From Brachycybe producta (Eukaryota > Arthropoda > Diplopoda > Playtdesmida > Andrognathidae): a stretch of DNA of 64,000 nucleotides. The stretch is from the NCBI GenBank assembly GCA_036925085.1, contig JAUPFP010000019.1:491501-555500 (forward strand), in the 5' to 3' direction. This document shows, piece by piece, positions 1-12,100 of the stretch (the stretch's first letter is position 1; each line of letters starts with the position of its first letter). Both the position numbers and the translations under genes were made by a program. A model generated the notes under the pieces. It searched no databases. It was not told the DNA's origin and saw only the letters and a program-made list of their open reading frames with translations.

Positions 1-104
1 CTATACTAATGATTTTGAGACTTGCACTGTATGTTTTGCTTGGAGTGAACTCTGGATTACCAAGTAAAACCGAAAAGTCTACCAAGTTTTCGTACGGCTT
101 GTTG
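1..104 (-). CDS. Gene C exon 11, domain 2 middle exon (partial)
   Basis: The acceptor ends in attaag. The exon enters in phase 2 (AG from exon 10 plus C gives Ser) and reads SNKPYENL, then LLGNPEFTPSKTYS. This aligns residue for residue with exon 11 of gene B (SNKDSDDL, LGNPAFTASKSYS). The CxPP part lies beyond position 1. Confidence 0.72.
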
Positions 105-3100
105 CTTAATGAAAAAAAAAATCATATCATTAGTTCATTTTAAAGAGACCATTACCTCCAGAAATATATTTTTAAAATATTGTCAAGACTTACCCAAAAG
201 TTGCCAAAACGATTTTTAAAATTTTAAGTCACCAAACGAGTCACACCAAATGACTGCCATTTTAAATTTCCAAAAACGAAAGTGTCCCCACCCCCACATT
301 TTTGTGGTAAAGGTTGTCACCTCACATTTCAAGAATTCTTTAATGAAATACATGTATTCCCTACTCCTATTCAACTCAATACAATCTTCCATGTGGAATA
401 ATTTCAAATATTAAATCTATAGTACTTTGAAATTAAAGTAATGTGAGCTGGTGACAACACATCAGAATTCGAGTAGAGGAGTAGACTTTGGGTGGTTTTG
501 TTGCCAATGTCTGTTGTTTGGTTGCGCATCTATCTGATAAAGTTCATTTATATGAAGTCAACTGATTTTTTCTTTTTAAATTGTATTAATGACTTATTTT
601 AAATTTTAAAAATCGTTTTGTTAATTCTTGAACATCCGGATCGTGTGAAGTATTAGAGCACAATGGCAGTTATATCACAAAGACATTGTTGATTTAGCAG
701 GCTATAATCTGTTTTTTGTAACTTCCATTCTGACAGTTGAAGTTTAAAACCTGGCACAGTGCCGCAGATTACTGGTGCTCAGCGGACCATAGTTTGGTAT
801 CTTTCAAAATAAGCTCTGTATGTGATATTGAAAATGTCTCAACTTTAAACAGACAACAAATTAGCAGACGATACGGTTAAACTTTTGTTTATAAAAAGTT
901 CATTTTGAAAGATATCCAACATCATCCAGTGCTTAACATTTTAAGGGACCCTTCAAGTTTTCAAAAAAAAAAACACTTTCTAATCCGAGTTCAAAAATTA
1001 TCTCTTCATAAACCACATAAGTAAGGAACCCTGTAAAGGACATGTGAGATTTTTTTAAATCTCGACATGTCGACTTTAATCTCGATATTTCGACTTTTTC
1101 CAGAATCTCGACATGTCGACTTTTAATCGCTTTTATTCAGCCATGTTAATTATGCCATATTGCACGCACCATACTCTAATAATTAAATTATTGCTGCTAC
1201 AAGAGGAGATACCAGAGAGAGTATGGTGCGCGCAACATGGCCACATGGCCGAATAAAAGAGATTAAAGTCAAATGTCGAGATTAAACTCGAAACGTCGAG
1301 ATTAAACTCGAAACGTCGAGATTAAACTCGATATGTCGAGATTAAACTCGATATGTCGAGATTAAACTCGAAATGTCGAGATTAAACTCGAAATGTCGAG
1401 ATTAAACTCGAAATGTCGAGATTAAACTCGAAATGTCGAGACTAAACTCGAAATATCGAGACTAAACTCGAAATGTCGAGATGAAACTCGATATGTCGAG
1501 ATTAAAGTCGAAATGTCGAGATTTAAAAAAAAAACATTTTGCGTGACCTTTACAGGGCTCTGTACATAAGCAATAGTCTATTTCAACATTAGCATATACT
1601 ATATACCTGTCAACAATTAAGTATGTCACAACGACGGTTTTTAAATTAATGAGAGTCCCATAGCCGACATGGCCTACATCCTCTTTATTTATGCTAGCCT
1701 AAAAAAAACCATACAAATAATTAAAAAAATTATTTTTGTGCTTTTTTTTATCCAAAAAATTAAAATTATGTTAGAAATTAGAAGTGAATGAATTTCCACG
1801 TAACAGGTATTTTTTTTTTCAAAATACTACTAGCTTTTTTTCCTAGTTTTTAGCAAATATTCAAGGTGGAACATGTTCCATTTTTCCCACCGACCCGAAT
1901 GTCGGCAGCGGGATGGAGAACCTGTACACGGCCATATGAAGCGCACATGAACTACTAAATTGTCGGGCTGTTTATAGTGTTTACATAGGTTCTGGACAGT
2001 GCGCGCGCATGATGGCAGGCACAGGGGTGCCCAACCCCCCAAAGCCAGTGGAAAATTCACCCCCCCTCCCCGAGATCAAATGCTGAAAGCGTTTTTTTTT
2101 AAACATTTCAAATATAATTTTCATCAGTTTTGAAATGATGGAATTTCACATTGTTTGCATAATCGTGTTGTGAATGAGTTTCAATTGGCCATAAGATTTG
2201 AAACGAAATCTGTAAACTTTGGAATACATGAACATTCTCTCTTTTTTCGCGAGCGTAGCGAGTGAGCAATTATTTTATAGTATACTCTTGCTATCAATTT
2301 CGGCGAGCAAAGCGAGCCGTAAAAAAACCAGCACTTATACTATGACGTATAACAGTGACTGAAACACACTACTTTCTTTTAAAATATAAATTAAATAAAA
2401 AATTTGGATTTTCGCCCATTCTGATTATTATAAAAACTAGTGGGGTAACCCGTCATAAATGACGGGAGCAAAATTCACAGGCAATTGTGCGCATGCGCGT
2501 CGTTTTTTCCTTTTTTTACTCCTTTCATTTCAATTTCAGTTTCCCCCTCCACGTTTCTCTCTCCCCCTCTACACTTTTCAACCTATGCATCTATGCATAA
2601 GCACAACCACCGACAAACTGACGGTCATGTGCACTTTCGTTTTGTAGGGATCAGACATATGACAGACTGTCGGTTGTGTGCGCGCCGACTTTTTATAATT
2701 TACTATAATCTAGTACGTCACAGTGGCGTAGCTAGACTTTTTGGAACCCGGGGGCAAGGTATAAATATGGCGCCCCCATAACCACTAAGCCAACACAAGA
2801 TATACAATATGATTAAAATTTTCTTATAAAAAACTGCTAGTCTAACTCAAATAAATTTTAATTTTTATCTTTTCAACAACAATAACAATGATAGCAACAG
2901 GTCTATATTATTGTGTTGATCTATTCTAAAAAATTATAACAAATTAATTTTTCTGGCTTTTACTCCCGCAAATTTATTTATAATGTCACTAAAGTCTCTT
3001 TTATCAATGAAATCCTTCCCTACACTAAGAACTGCGAGATCACAAAGGCGATCCTGTCCCATTGACGCCCTTCGATACAAAATGTGCTTCAGCTTGCTGA

Positions 3101-6100
3101 AGGAACGCGAACAACTGGCTATTGATACTGCAATTGTTAGTAGTATTTGCAGAGCCACGCACAAATTTGTAAATGTATCATAACTGTAAGACATGATGAA
3201 AAAGTTTAATTCCCAGAGACGCAGTCCGGGGCGCTTGCCCCCCCCCCTGCCTCCCTAGCTATGCCTCTGGTCTGTCATCGACTGTTTGTTAACTGAGCTA
3301 GTCATAAAAGACTTTCAAAGATTTGAAGTTTTTTTCTACAATGCAGAATACCCAGATTTCATGGGACATTTTCAAGTGAAATAACACTTACAAAGAATAT
3401 CTTAAAAATTAAATATTTTAAAATAAAAATAAATCAATTACAATCCATGGATAATATTCAATTTCCTCATCTTTTTCAATAAAAACGCTACTGATTCCAC
3501 ATTCTGTAAAAAAATAGAGACAATTAAGTGAACTTTTAATAAAATAAGCTACTAAACTAGTGTTATCTTTTACCCCAATCAGATGCAGGCTCACGAATAT
3601 CAGTTTTCCCATTAGGGAAAGGATTTTCCGGATGTCTTAGAAAAAAGAATAAAATTTATATAATGAATTCATAAAATAATAAAAAAAAATGTGTACAGGG
3701 ATTACAAATTAGTCTCAAATAAGCCTACAAGCATTTCAATTCAAGCACTTGTAGACATCTTGTTATAAGGTGGCTGAATAGATATTTTTGATTTTGTCCA
3801 CCTGGACGGCGCCACTACAGTGCTTAATTCTAGTGTTGTAAAAAAACCGTGTTTTTTTTTCTTGATGTTTTTTAATTTTTCTTATTTTCCATTTCCCAAC
3901 CCTTCTAGTGTTGAAAATGAACGTGTTTTTTTACTATCATGTTTTTATAAGTGTCAAACATTTTTTTAAAATAAAATTTAAAAAATGTTTTTCAGATTTA
4001 CTATTTAAGAAAGGCTTTTTTGCATTTCCTCCCCCACCCCCAGCATTTTTTTTAAATAAAACATGATTTTTTTCAAAATTGATTAATTTACATGATTAAT
4101 TCACATTTCAAACTGAATAATTCGGTAATCTCGGGGACATATACTTAAAACTGATCAATTTTTTTTCTTCTTGCACTTTTTTTTTCCCGCCGTTTTTTTA
4201 AACACGTTTTTTTTTAAAAAACGAACACGTTTTTTAAATTTACAACACTCCTTAATTCAGTTTGGCGCTTGAAAACCACATTTTCTGCACTTTTCATTTT
4301 ACTGTTTTAGTTTAAAAAAAGGTTACACTTTCTAGTGCACAGACTGTCCAAATTTCATCGAACTATCTAACAATGAGCTTGGTTGCTTGAGACAGGCATT
4401 TAGAAATTGGGAAGAACACAAGTTGGCTCCGCCCTTTTTATGACGACCGGCAACTTCTAATTAGTTTGTTGTGTGGTTCGACGTTGAAAAGGGCGGAGCA
4501 TGTGACGTCAGACTACATAACCAACCAATTAGAAGTTGCCGGTCGTCATAAAAAGGGCGGAGCCAACTTGTGTTCGTCCCGATTTTTAAAGGCCTATTTG
4601 CTTGAGTACATTGCAATTTCTTTTAATTATTTTTACGATGCTAGCGCTCTTTGCGGAGATTTTTCGAAGTAATTTTGTGATGTAGCCTCTTAATACTATG
4701 CTCCACAGACGTTTTTGTAAAATTTGGACGCAAAAACATCAAGCGACACTTACAAACAGTGATCAGATCTGCATATGTTCTCTTCTGTCACCCTGTCAAT
4801 CCAATCCCAGATCTCGTTCGATTGCACGTTTGCATAAATGCAAGAATTTCCTATTACGGATATGCCTAATAAAAAATAACGATTTTCATCGTTGCATTTG
4901 TGAAACACTGGTCCACCTCCATCAACCTGTCAATTTAAAATGCAGCCATATTTTTTTTAAAAAAAAGAGAATAATTTTTATGTGAAAACATTCACCTTAC
5001 CACACAGTTTTGTAAACCATTTCGAGATATGCGTCGTGCTTGTAACCAAAAGTGTTCGCGTTGTTCACTTAAAATAACAGAAGCTGTTGTTCAGTTCGTA
5101 GATTTTTTTTGCGTAAAATACGGTTCATCAATGAGAAGAAAATTTAATGAAAAAAAAAGACTGATATAAATATTTGGTAGAGTGGTGCAGAACTTTGTCA
5201 TCACGCTGTACTGTCGTATAGAGAATTAACCCATTGCCACACAGCGGATTTTGCTTTCAATGTTGATAAGGACGTAAACGTCCTTATTTAGTTTGTACTT
5301 CACTGGGGCCTGGGCCCTTTCCTCCCAGTCTCACCCCTTAAAATAAAGAGATCTTCCTGATAAGCAGTAACACTAAGAATATTGGGTTACATTTTTCTTT
5401 TGTTTGTCAGTTTTAATAGAAGACGAATCATGTTTAATATTTTGGTGACCACTGGTCAATCGTTTGATTGGTCGCGTGCAGTTGGTTTAAGTTGTTGTAA
5501 GTGACCAATTAGAAGATTCTGTGAAAGCCCTCTCGGAATCCTCTCCTTGGGTATACCCGTATAAGTCCGTGTTTTTACGTAAAGAGCAATCAGTTGTTGA
5601 ACTACAAACTGTTCAAAAAGTTGCTGGGGTTTTATTTTATTTTTTTAAGTTGAATGTGGAACTTTAATATATTTCCACTTAGAGACGCCAATCCAGGTGC
5701 AAACCTGGATACAACACTCTAAGATAGAGCCAATGAGAACAACACGAACTAATGAATTTAAATCGGGCTCAAGCCTGTGGAGAAACAGACAGCGAAGAAA
5801 TCCTTTAAGATGTAGAAGTTCATAAAAGAGAAAATGAAAAGTGCTACTTGGTTCACTTCCTCCCGAACCAGAGTAGAATAAGTGGCCTAGGTAACCACTT
5901 TCAGTCCGATCAAAGGAGCGAACTGATACCCCTGAGCAAATTCTATTGTAACACCGTTTTTCGTCTTTCCGTCCCTCCCCTAGCCTGGGGGTCCCGGGGA
6001 ATTTAAATGACGTACTTCCGTCCCTTCCCTCCCTCTTGGAAACCCCAAAGCTCCTAAAACATCCTGGTTCCGGTATCGGCGGATGGCTACATGCCGAAGC

Positions 6101-9100
6101 ATGGTCTCTAGGGCATGGGCACACCTATGATTGTGTGCACAGGCCTGAGGTATAAAAGACCATGTTTCGAGATACTCGTGGTCCACTCTCTGATTATCGA
6201 AACTATGAAACTACTCATATAATGGTCCAGTGGCGAAAGCACACCACAGTAACTATTCTGTTTTATCATGTCTTAATGGTTGGTCATGAATAAATAAGTA
6301 TAACGCCAAACCTGCATCCGTCTCGCCTGTCTTTAAACATTCTTTTCCCAGCAGCTACGATCACACGAAATATCTTGGAGAACGACCCCGGCACCAGTAG
6401 GACTCAGGTAATATATCCTAAACTCGCCCAGCGAACAGCGGTATCCGCTCTAGCCAAAAAAGTCTATCACCTGAGCCCCGTAACAAGAGCTCTACATTGT
6501 TACACTATTCTCCCTGGAAGGTTGTTCAATATAATATACAGCATGAAGCAATATGTATGAAACATACAAGGTCACATTTTCAAAAACTTCTAAAAAAAAT
6601 AATAAAATAATGCAAAAATAACGCATACCTCTGTGCTCAGTTCCCCATGTTGAAATTTTTCCAGTTATTCCGATCATATTAAAATTTTTAGGTGGCAGAC
6701 AAATAGGTAGAGCATCTTCTTCAGCCACTTTTAAAGTCAACATGGATAATTTAAATCGATTCTCGTGTATTATACCAGTGACACCGTTGTATGGTGATGA
6801 TGCCAAAGCAAATGTAGGATCACCGTGATAGACCAACATGTTTTGCATCAAAATTCCTTCATGTCTGTAATTTACATATTGTATATATATGTAATAAATA
6901 TAATATTATTACACTGAACCAATGTCATTGGTGATTTACTCATTAAAACAACTTTGACCCAAAAGGACATTCTTCTTAGTTATGAGTGTTCCATAACCGA
7001 TGTGGGTATATTCGTAATGGCCTGACAATACAACAGTCATCTGAATTAATTAACAAATACAATTATTAGAGCTCAAACGAAATATGGACTTACTTTTTTT
7101 GTGTAATAAGAGTTTGAAAACTTCTTAAATTTATCCTGTAGAACGATCTATGGACAGGGGTGCAGCTGGGAATCCACAGCCCCCACAACTGCGCGGGGGG
7201 AGGAGTAATAGGTTTGGAGGGCGCATTTTGAGAGTGCAAAGGGGGCGCAATGTTTTAAGCAGCAGGGGGCGGCGGGGGCGAAACCAAACCTAGCTACGCG
7301 ACTGGTAATGCTACTCTAGAGGTCAAATTTTGAATTTCTTGAGATTATGCCTCATTTAAACATAAAACATGCAATACTGTTCTATCCCATCTTTATTATA
7401 ATGAAAATTAAAAGGCTACATCACAAAATTACTTCGAAAAATCTCCGCAAAGAGCGCTAGCATCGTTTGAAGTTTAACATAAGAGTTAGAATTTCGCGAT
7501 TTTGAAATAGTTTTTAAAAATATAACCGCACTTATCATTTTTTTTGTCTATCACTCGATCAGCATATATTTAAGGTGCACATTGCACTTTGAAAACTTAA
7601 TATTGGATAACTTTAAAAATGGAAAATAAACATAATGCCGCGACTGTGTATTTTCAAAATTAACGTTTTTTCTTTAACATTGGGTCTATGGACTCAATAG
7701 AAAAAACGATGCTAGCGCTCTTTGTGGAGATTTTTCGAAGCCATTTTGTGATGTAGCCTCTTAAGAAAATAAACATGGTAGTTATTAACAACCAACGAGT
7801 GTATATGCACGTTTTTGGGACACGCTGTACATGCATATCTGTGGCACATAATAAGAATGAAGAACTCTTCAAAAAGTAGCGAACAATAGTAAATCAAACT
7901 GATTAGACGTCATTGAAACCAGCGCTAATTTGAACAAATACCCAAGCTGAGCTTCGGCAATATGACAATTTGCAGTCTTACTAAATTGAACTGAAAACTG
8001 TAAACTTTTTAGCGCTTTCCTCTAAGAATACAATTAGCCATGACCCATAAACTAATAATGAATCAAATAAACTAAATTATAATTACGATAAATGAGTAGT
8101 CCGGTATGCGTTCTTCTCCAACTTCAAAGTATGTGTCCACTCGACATTCTATTAAAAACATACACTGCATTATACATATGAATACTTGAAATCAACATTT
8201 AAAAGTGTGTACAGATTAATCCACTTACCATGTTGAAAGTGTCGATTTTGGAGTTCCTCCACAGTGCCTGGCACGAGTGTGCCAGTAGAAATTACTCTCC
8301 TCCTTCTTTTAAATCTAAAACTACGAATTGACTTCCATGCATTTGCTAACCTTTTTCGAAAGCTTCGTTCTTCCAGTGTTACATTCTGAAATAACAAACA
8401 ATAAAAACAACAACAAATATTTCTGAAACTACATACTGACTGGCACAAACAGCTGTTTGAAAGCTTAATAATATATTATATATATTATATATCCCAGGTC
8501 TGTGTATGTGTGTGTGTGTGTGTGTGTGTGGAGTAACAAAAACCATTGAAGCACGTCGGAATTTATATAAATTTGAATAAATGAACCGTTTTTTTTTCTC
8601 AAGGTCAACTATATGTTGAACTCTTCTTTTGGACCGTGTAGAAGGGGGGGGGGGAGAGAGAGAAAAGTGGGAGGGGGTGAGGGGGAAAAAGTTGGAAAGT
8701 GTAGAAGGGGAGAGAAAGAAAAAAGTGGGAGGGGGTGAGGGGAAAAGGTTGGAAAGTGTAGAAGGGGAGAGAGAGAGAAAAGTGGGAGGGGGTGACTGAA
8801 ATTGAAATGAAAAAAGTAAACAAAAGAAAAAAATGACGCGCATGCGCACAATTGCCTGTGAATTTTGCTCCTGTCATTTATGACGGGTTACCCCACTAGT
8901 TTGTATATATTTTATATACAAGTAACACCCGGTAGTTCGTGATCCCCCCCCCCAGAATGCTAGCCTGGGGGTGCACGATTCATCTCTGTCCCTCCCTCAC
9001 TCAATGTTTGGACTTAGTCGGGGGGGGGGGGAGGGGAATATCTTTGGGAACATGGTCACTTGGACCTAGTTACACCTTCTCTTTCTCTTTGTTAGTCGTC

Positions 9101-12100
9101 CATTCTCGCTCAACTTTTCTACTATGTAGATCTTTATCCATATCATATCATGGGCACGTGGACGCACCTTTAATATCAAACATTCATTTCTGTACGTGTT
9201 TATGCTACTGAGACAGAAATAAATAAAGTGTTTATAATAAGAAGCTGTGTTGGTCTTTATGTCTGGAAACTAAAGCTTCTCTGAATAGGTCAGAGACACC
9301 ATAGGGCAAGAAGACATTCAGATCCCTTTCAGAGTAAATTAACAGGTCGACCATCAGAAATGGATGGCCACCATCCTTCTGAAAGATTACACCCCTACTT
9401 AGGAGGACGTCTACCATATATCAATATCCGCCTATTAGCGTAGCTCCAATCTTCTTCGTGTGGTTACCACGCAAAATAGTCAAAATCATTGCACGCTCAC
9501 GTACATTACGTTTTATACAGTATGCCCCAGAACCGAATTATTATCAAAGCATAGCAAACAGAAAGACTGTGGAGAAATAGAGGATATCACAATCCACATG
9601 ATCCAACAGATTATCTACTAATACATAGTTGTGCAGTGGCGTAGCGAGGTGGCAGGGTGGGGAACGTGCCATGGGCGCCATCATTGGGGGGCGCCAAAAT
9701 GGATTTTTGGACAAATTTTTTTTAATATTGAAAAAAATAAAGAGTTTTAAAGAAAATAAGATTTTTTTTAAAAAAAATAAGACTTAAAAAATAAATTAGA
9801 TTGTCATTGTCAATACACTTTTTTTGTTAAAAAACACATATTGAGTTTTTTTTTAAGTTAAGCACTTTGCCTCTTTGAAAGGATGAACCGGCTGTAAAAC
9901 TTTTGTCTATCGCTGTGTCAATTTCTAGCTGTGAAAGGTCCTTCAGCAAGTTAAAAATTATTCTTTCATATCTGCGTGCATCAATGGGACAAGATCGTCT
10001 TAGTAATTTGGCCCTTCTCAGTGTTGAAAAGGAAACTTTGGACAAATTTAACTTTGATGATGTCATTGACCAGTTTGCATCAATTAAGGCTCGGAAAATT
10101 AATTTGATCTAGGGTTGCATATACAACTGCATACGCTCTTTATTTTTACTTTTGTATTGTTTTGTTTGAACTTGTTATTTTCTTATTAAACATTCCTTAA
10201 GGCTTCAGAACTTAAACCATGCATTATTAATTGGTTACGAACTTACAGTAGTTACTCTATAGTGATTTTTATATTTTCTTGAGATTTTTTTTTGGGGGGG
10301 GGGCGCATTTTTGACACTATTCCCCTGGGCGCAAGAAATCCTCGCTACGCCACTGTAGTTGTGAGAGCCGAGTTTGCAACTACCACCAACATGGCTGGTC
10401 CAGACAAAATCCTGATGGCTGTCTGCTCATTGCTATGGTAAAGCAACGGTAGACCACCCTGTTGTGTCCAGTCTAGACTACTTCTTTGGCAACCTAACTG
10501 TTACGAAGGTGAGTTTGTTAACTCCACTGATGCCACACCAGGTGATGTCATAGAGGAATGACATCACCTGGCCTGGGTGTAAAGGTCTATATATCAAGGC
10601 TGTTTCGGGGAAAAGTGATAGACCTGGAAATATTACAGCTGCAGGCTCTGCTCCGGTTGATTGCAACTTGCCTGCCACGTTGGTAGTTTGTGCTTTTTAT
10701 TCTTTTTAATTATATAACTTTTACACGGTTTCAAAAGCGTAGCCAGCTGCAACTATTGTACATTGAATAAACTCTTCTATTGAAACCGTATTGCTTCTGT
10801 CTGGGTCAGTACTTTCAGAGTTTTTTTTACGACGTGGGGTCGCCACCGCCACGTATCGCTCCACCAGGAACCCCTTGGGGGTTTGGACCTGTCCCCAACG
10901 TTTTCTCTGGTCGCCCATAATTTTGTCTTGTCGCCGGCTTCGACTGGCAAAACTCGGCGTGAGACTCGCGTGTACGGCATCATTTTGACGACACTTATGG
11001 GAAACATATACAATGTAATAAAATCACTTTAATGAATCAGGGTGGCTGTTTTTTTAATTTTTTTTATAAAAATCAAATAAATAGATTTTTTTTTATTTAT
11101 ACAAAATATTAATTTTTTTATGATGGTGTTTGCAAAAATGAGTAATAACAACATTGTTAATTGCTAAGTTGTTAGTAAAATAATTTCAAAATAATAAAAA
11201 ATGTTAATAAACATACAAATTTGAAAATAATAAGTGTCAAGCACTTTTAATTTAACATTCTGAACATAAACACAAGCTTTGCAGCCGTTTCAGTTTCCAA
11301 AGCAAATCAGTGCCTCAGAGGTAAACTGTGTTAAGTCACTTTTTTTTAAAAAAAACACGATTTTACATCTTCATAAGATGTAAAATTTGTGTTTTTTAAA
11401 CAGCTTGTCAAGTTCTATCAGAGGTAAACAGTGGTAAGTCCACAGTTTTACACATTGGCTGCTATATGGTGGTATACCATGTTAAGTCCTATTCCTTCAA
11501 TGTAGAGAAAAACTTTCAAATGACTCCACTGTAAAATTTAGGTTTGCTGTCTTAAAACGGTTTACCTATTAGGTTCTTAAATAGATTACTATTACTATTT
11601 ATATCTATATTTATATTTGTCCCTGATTTCCAACAGTCAATTGGGGTATACTTCCTCAAGCATATCTTCCGAAAAAATAATGCATTAATGAAAGGACTAC
11701 CACCGGACTTTATTTTATAAACAGAAGAGAAAAATGCTGGGAACTGTTTTATTTTTATTGTATAATTTTAATGTTTAAATAAATGTGATTTTTTTTTAAA
11801 TCATTTGATTTATTTAAAAAAATCATTTGATTTATTTAAAAAAATCATTTGATTTAAATCAATGTGATTTAATCATACTTCTGTAACACTTATTACGATA
11901 AATGTAAGATACAGTACCACTCACAATAACTGAAATTCAAGATATGTTTTCAATTCCTATTCAGGCAATTATGCATAACTAATAGTTTTATGCTTAAAGC
12001 AGTTCATGTAAACCTTGATAATATTAAGTTTTCAAAATACTACCGTTTTATCTGTGCCGAATTACTCAAATCAAACTGTACCTGTTGTTGATGACTGACA

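Noticed and set aside
1262..1522. Regular 20-bp repeats resembling a CRISPR array
   Set aside because: No unique spacers between units and a eukaryotic context; it is a minisatellite.
8379..8877. Overlapping Ser/Pro/His-rich frames
   Set aside because: Come from the TG and GA tracts of a family B repeat.
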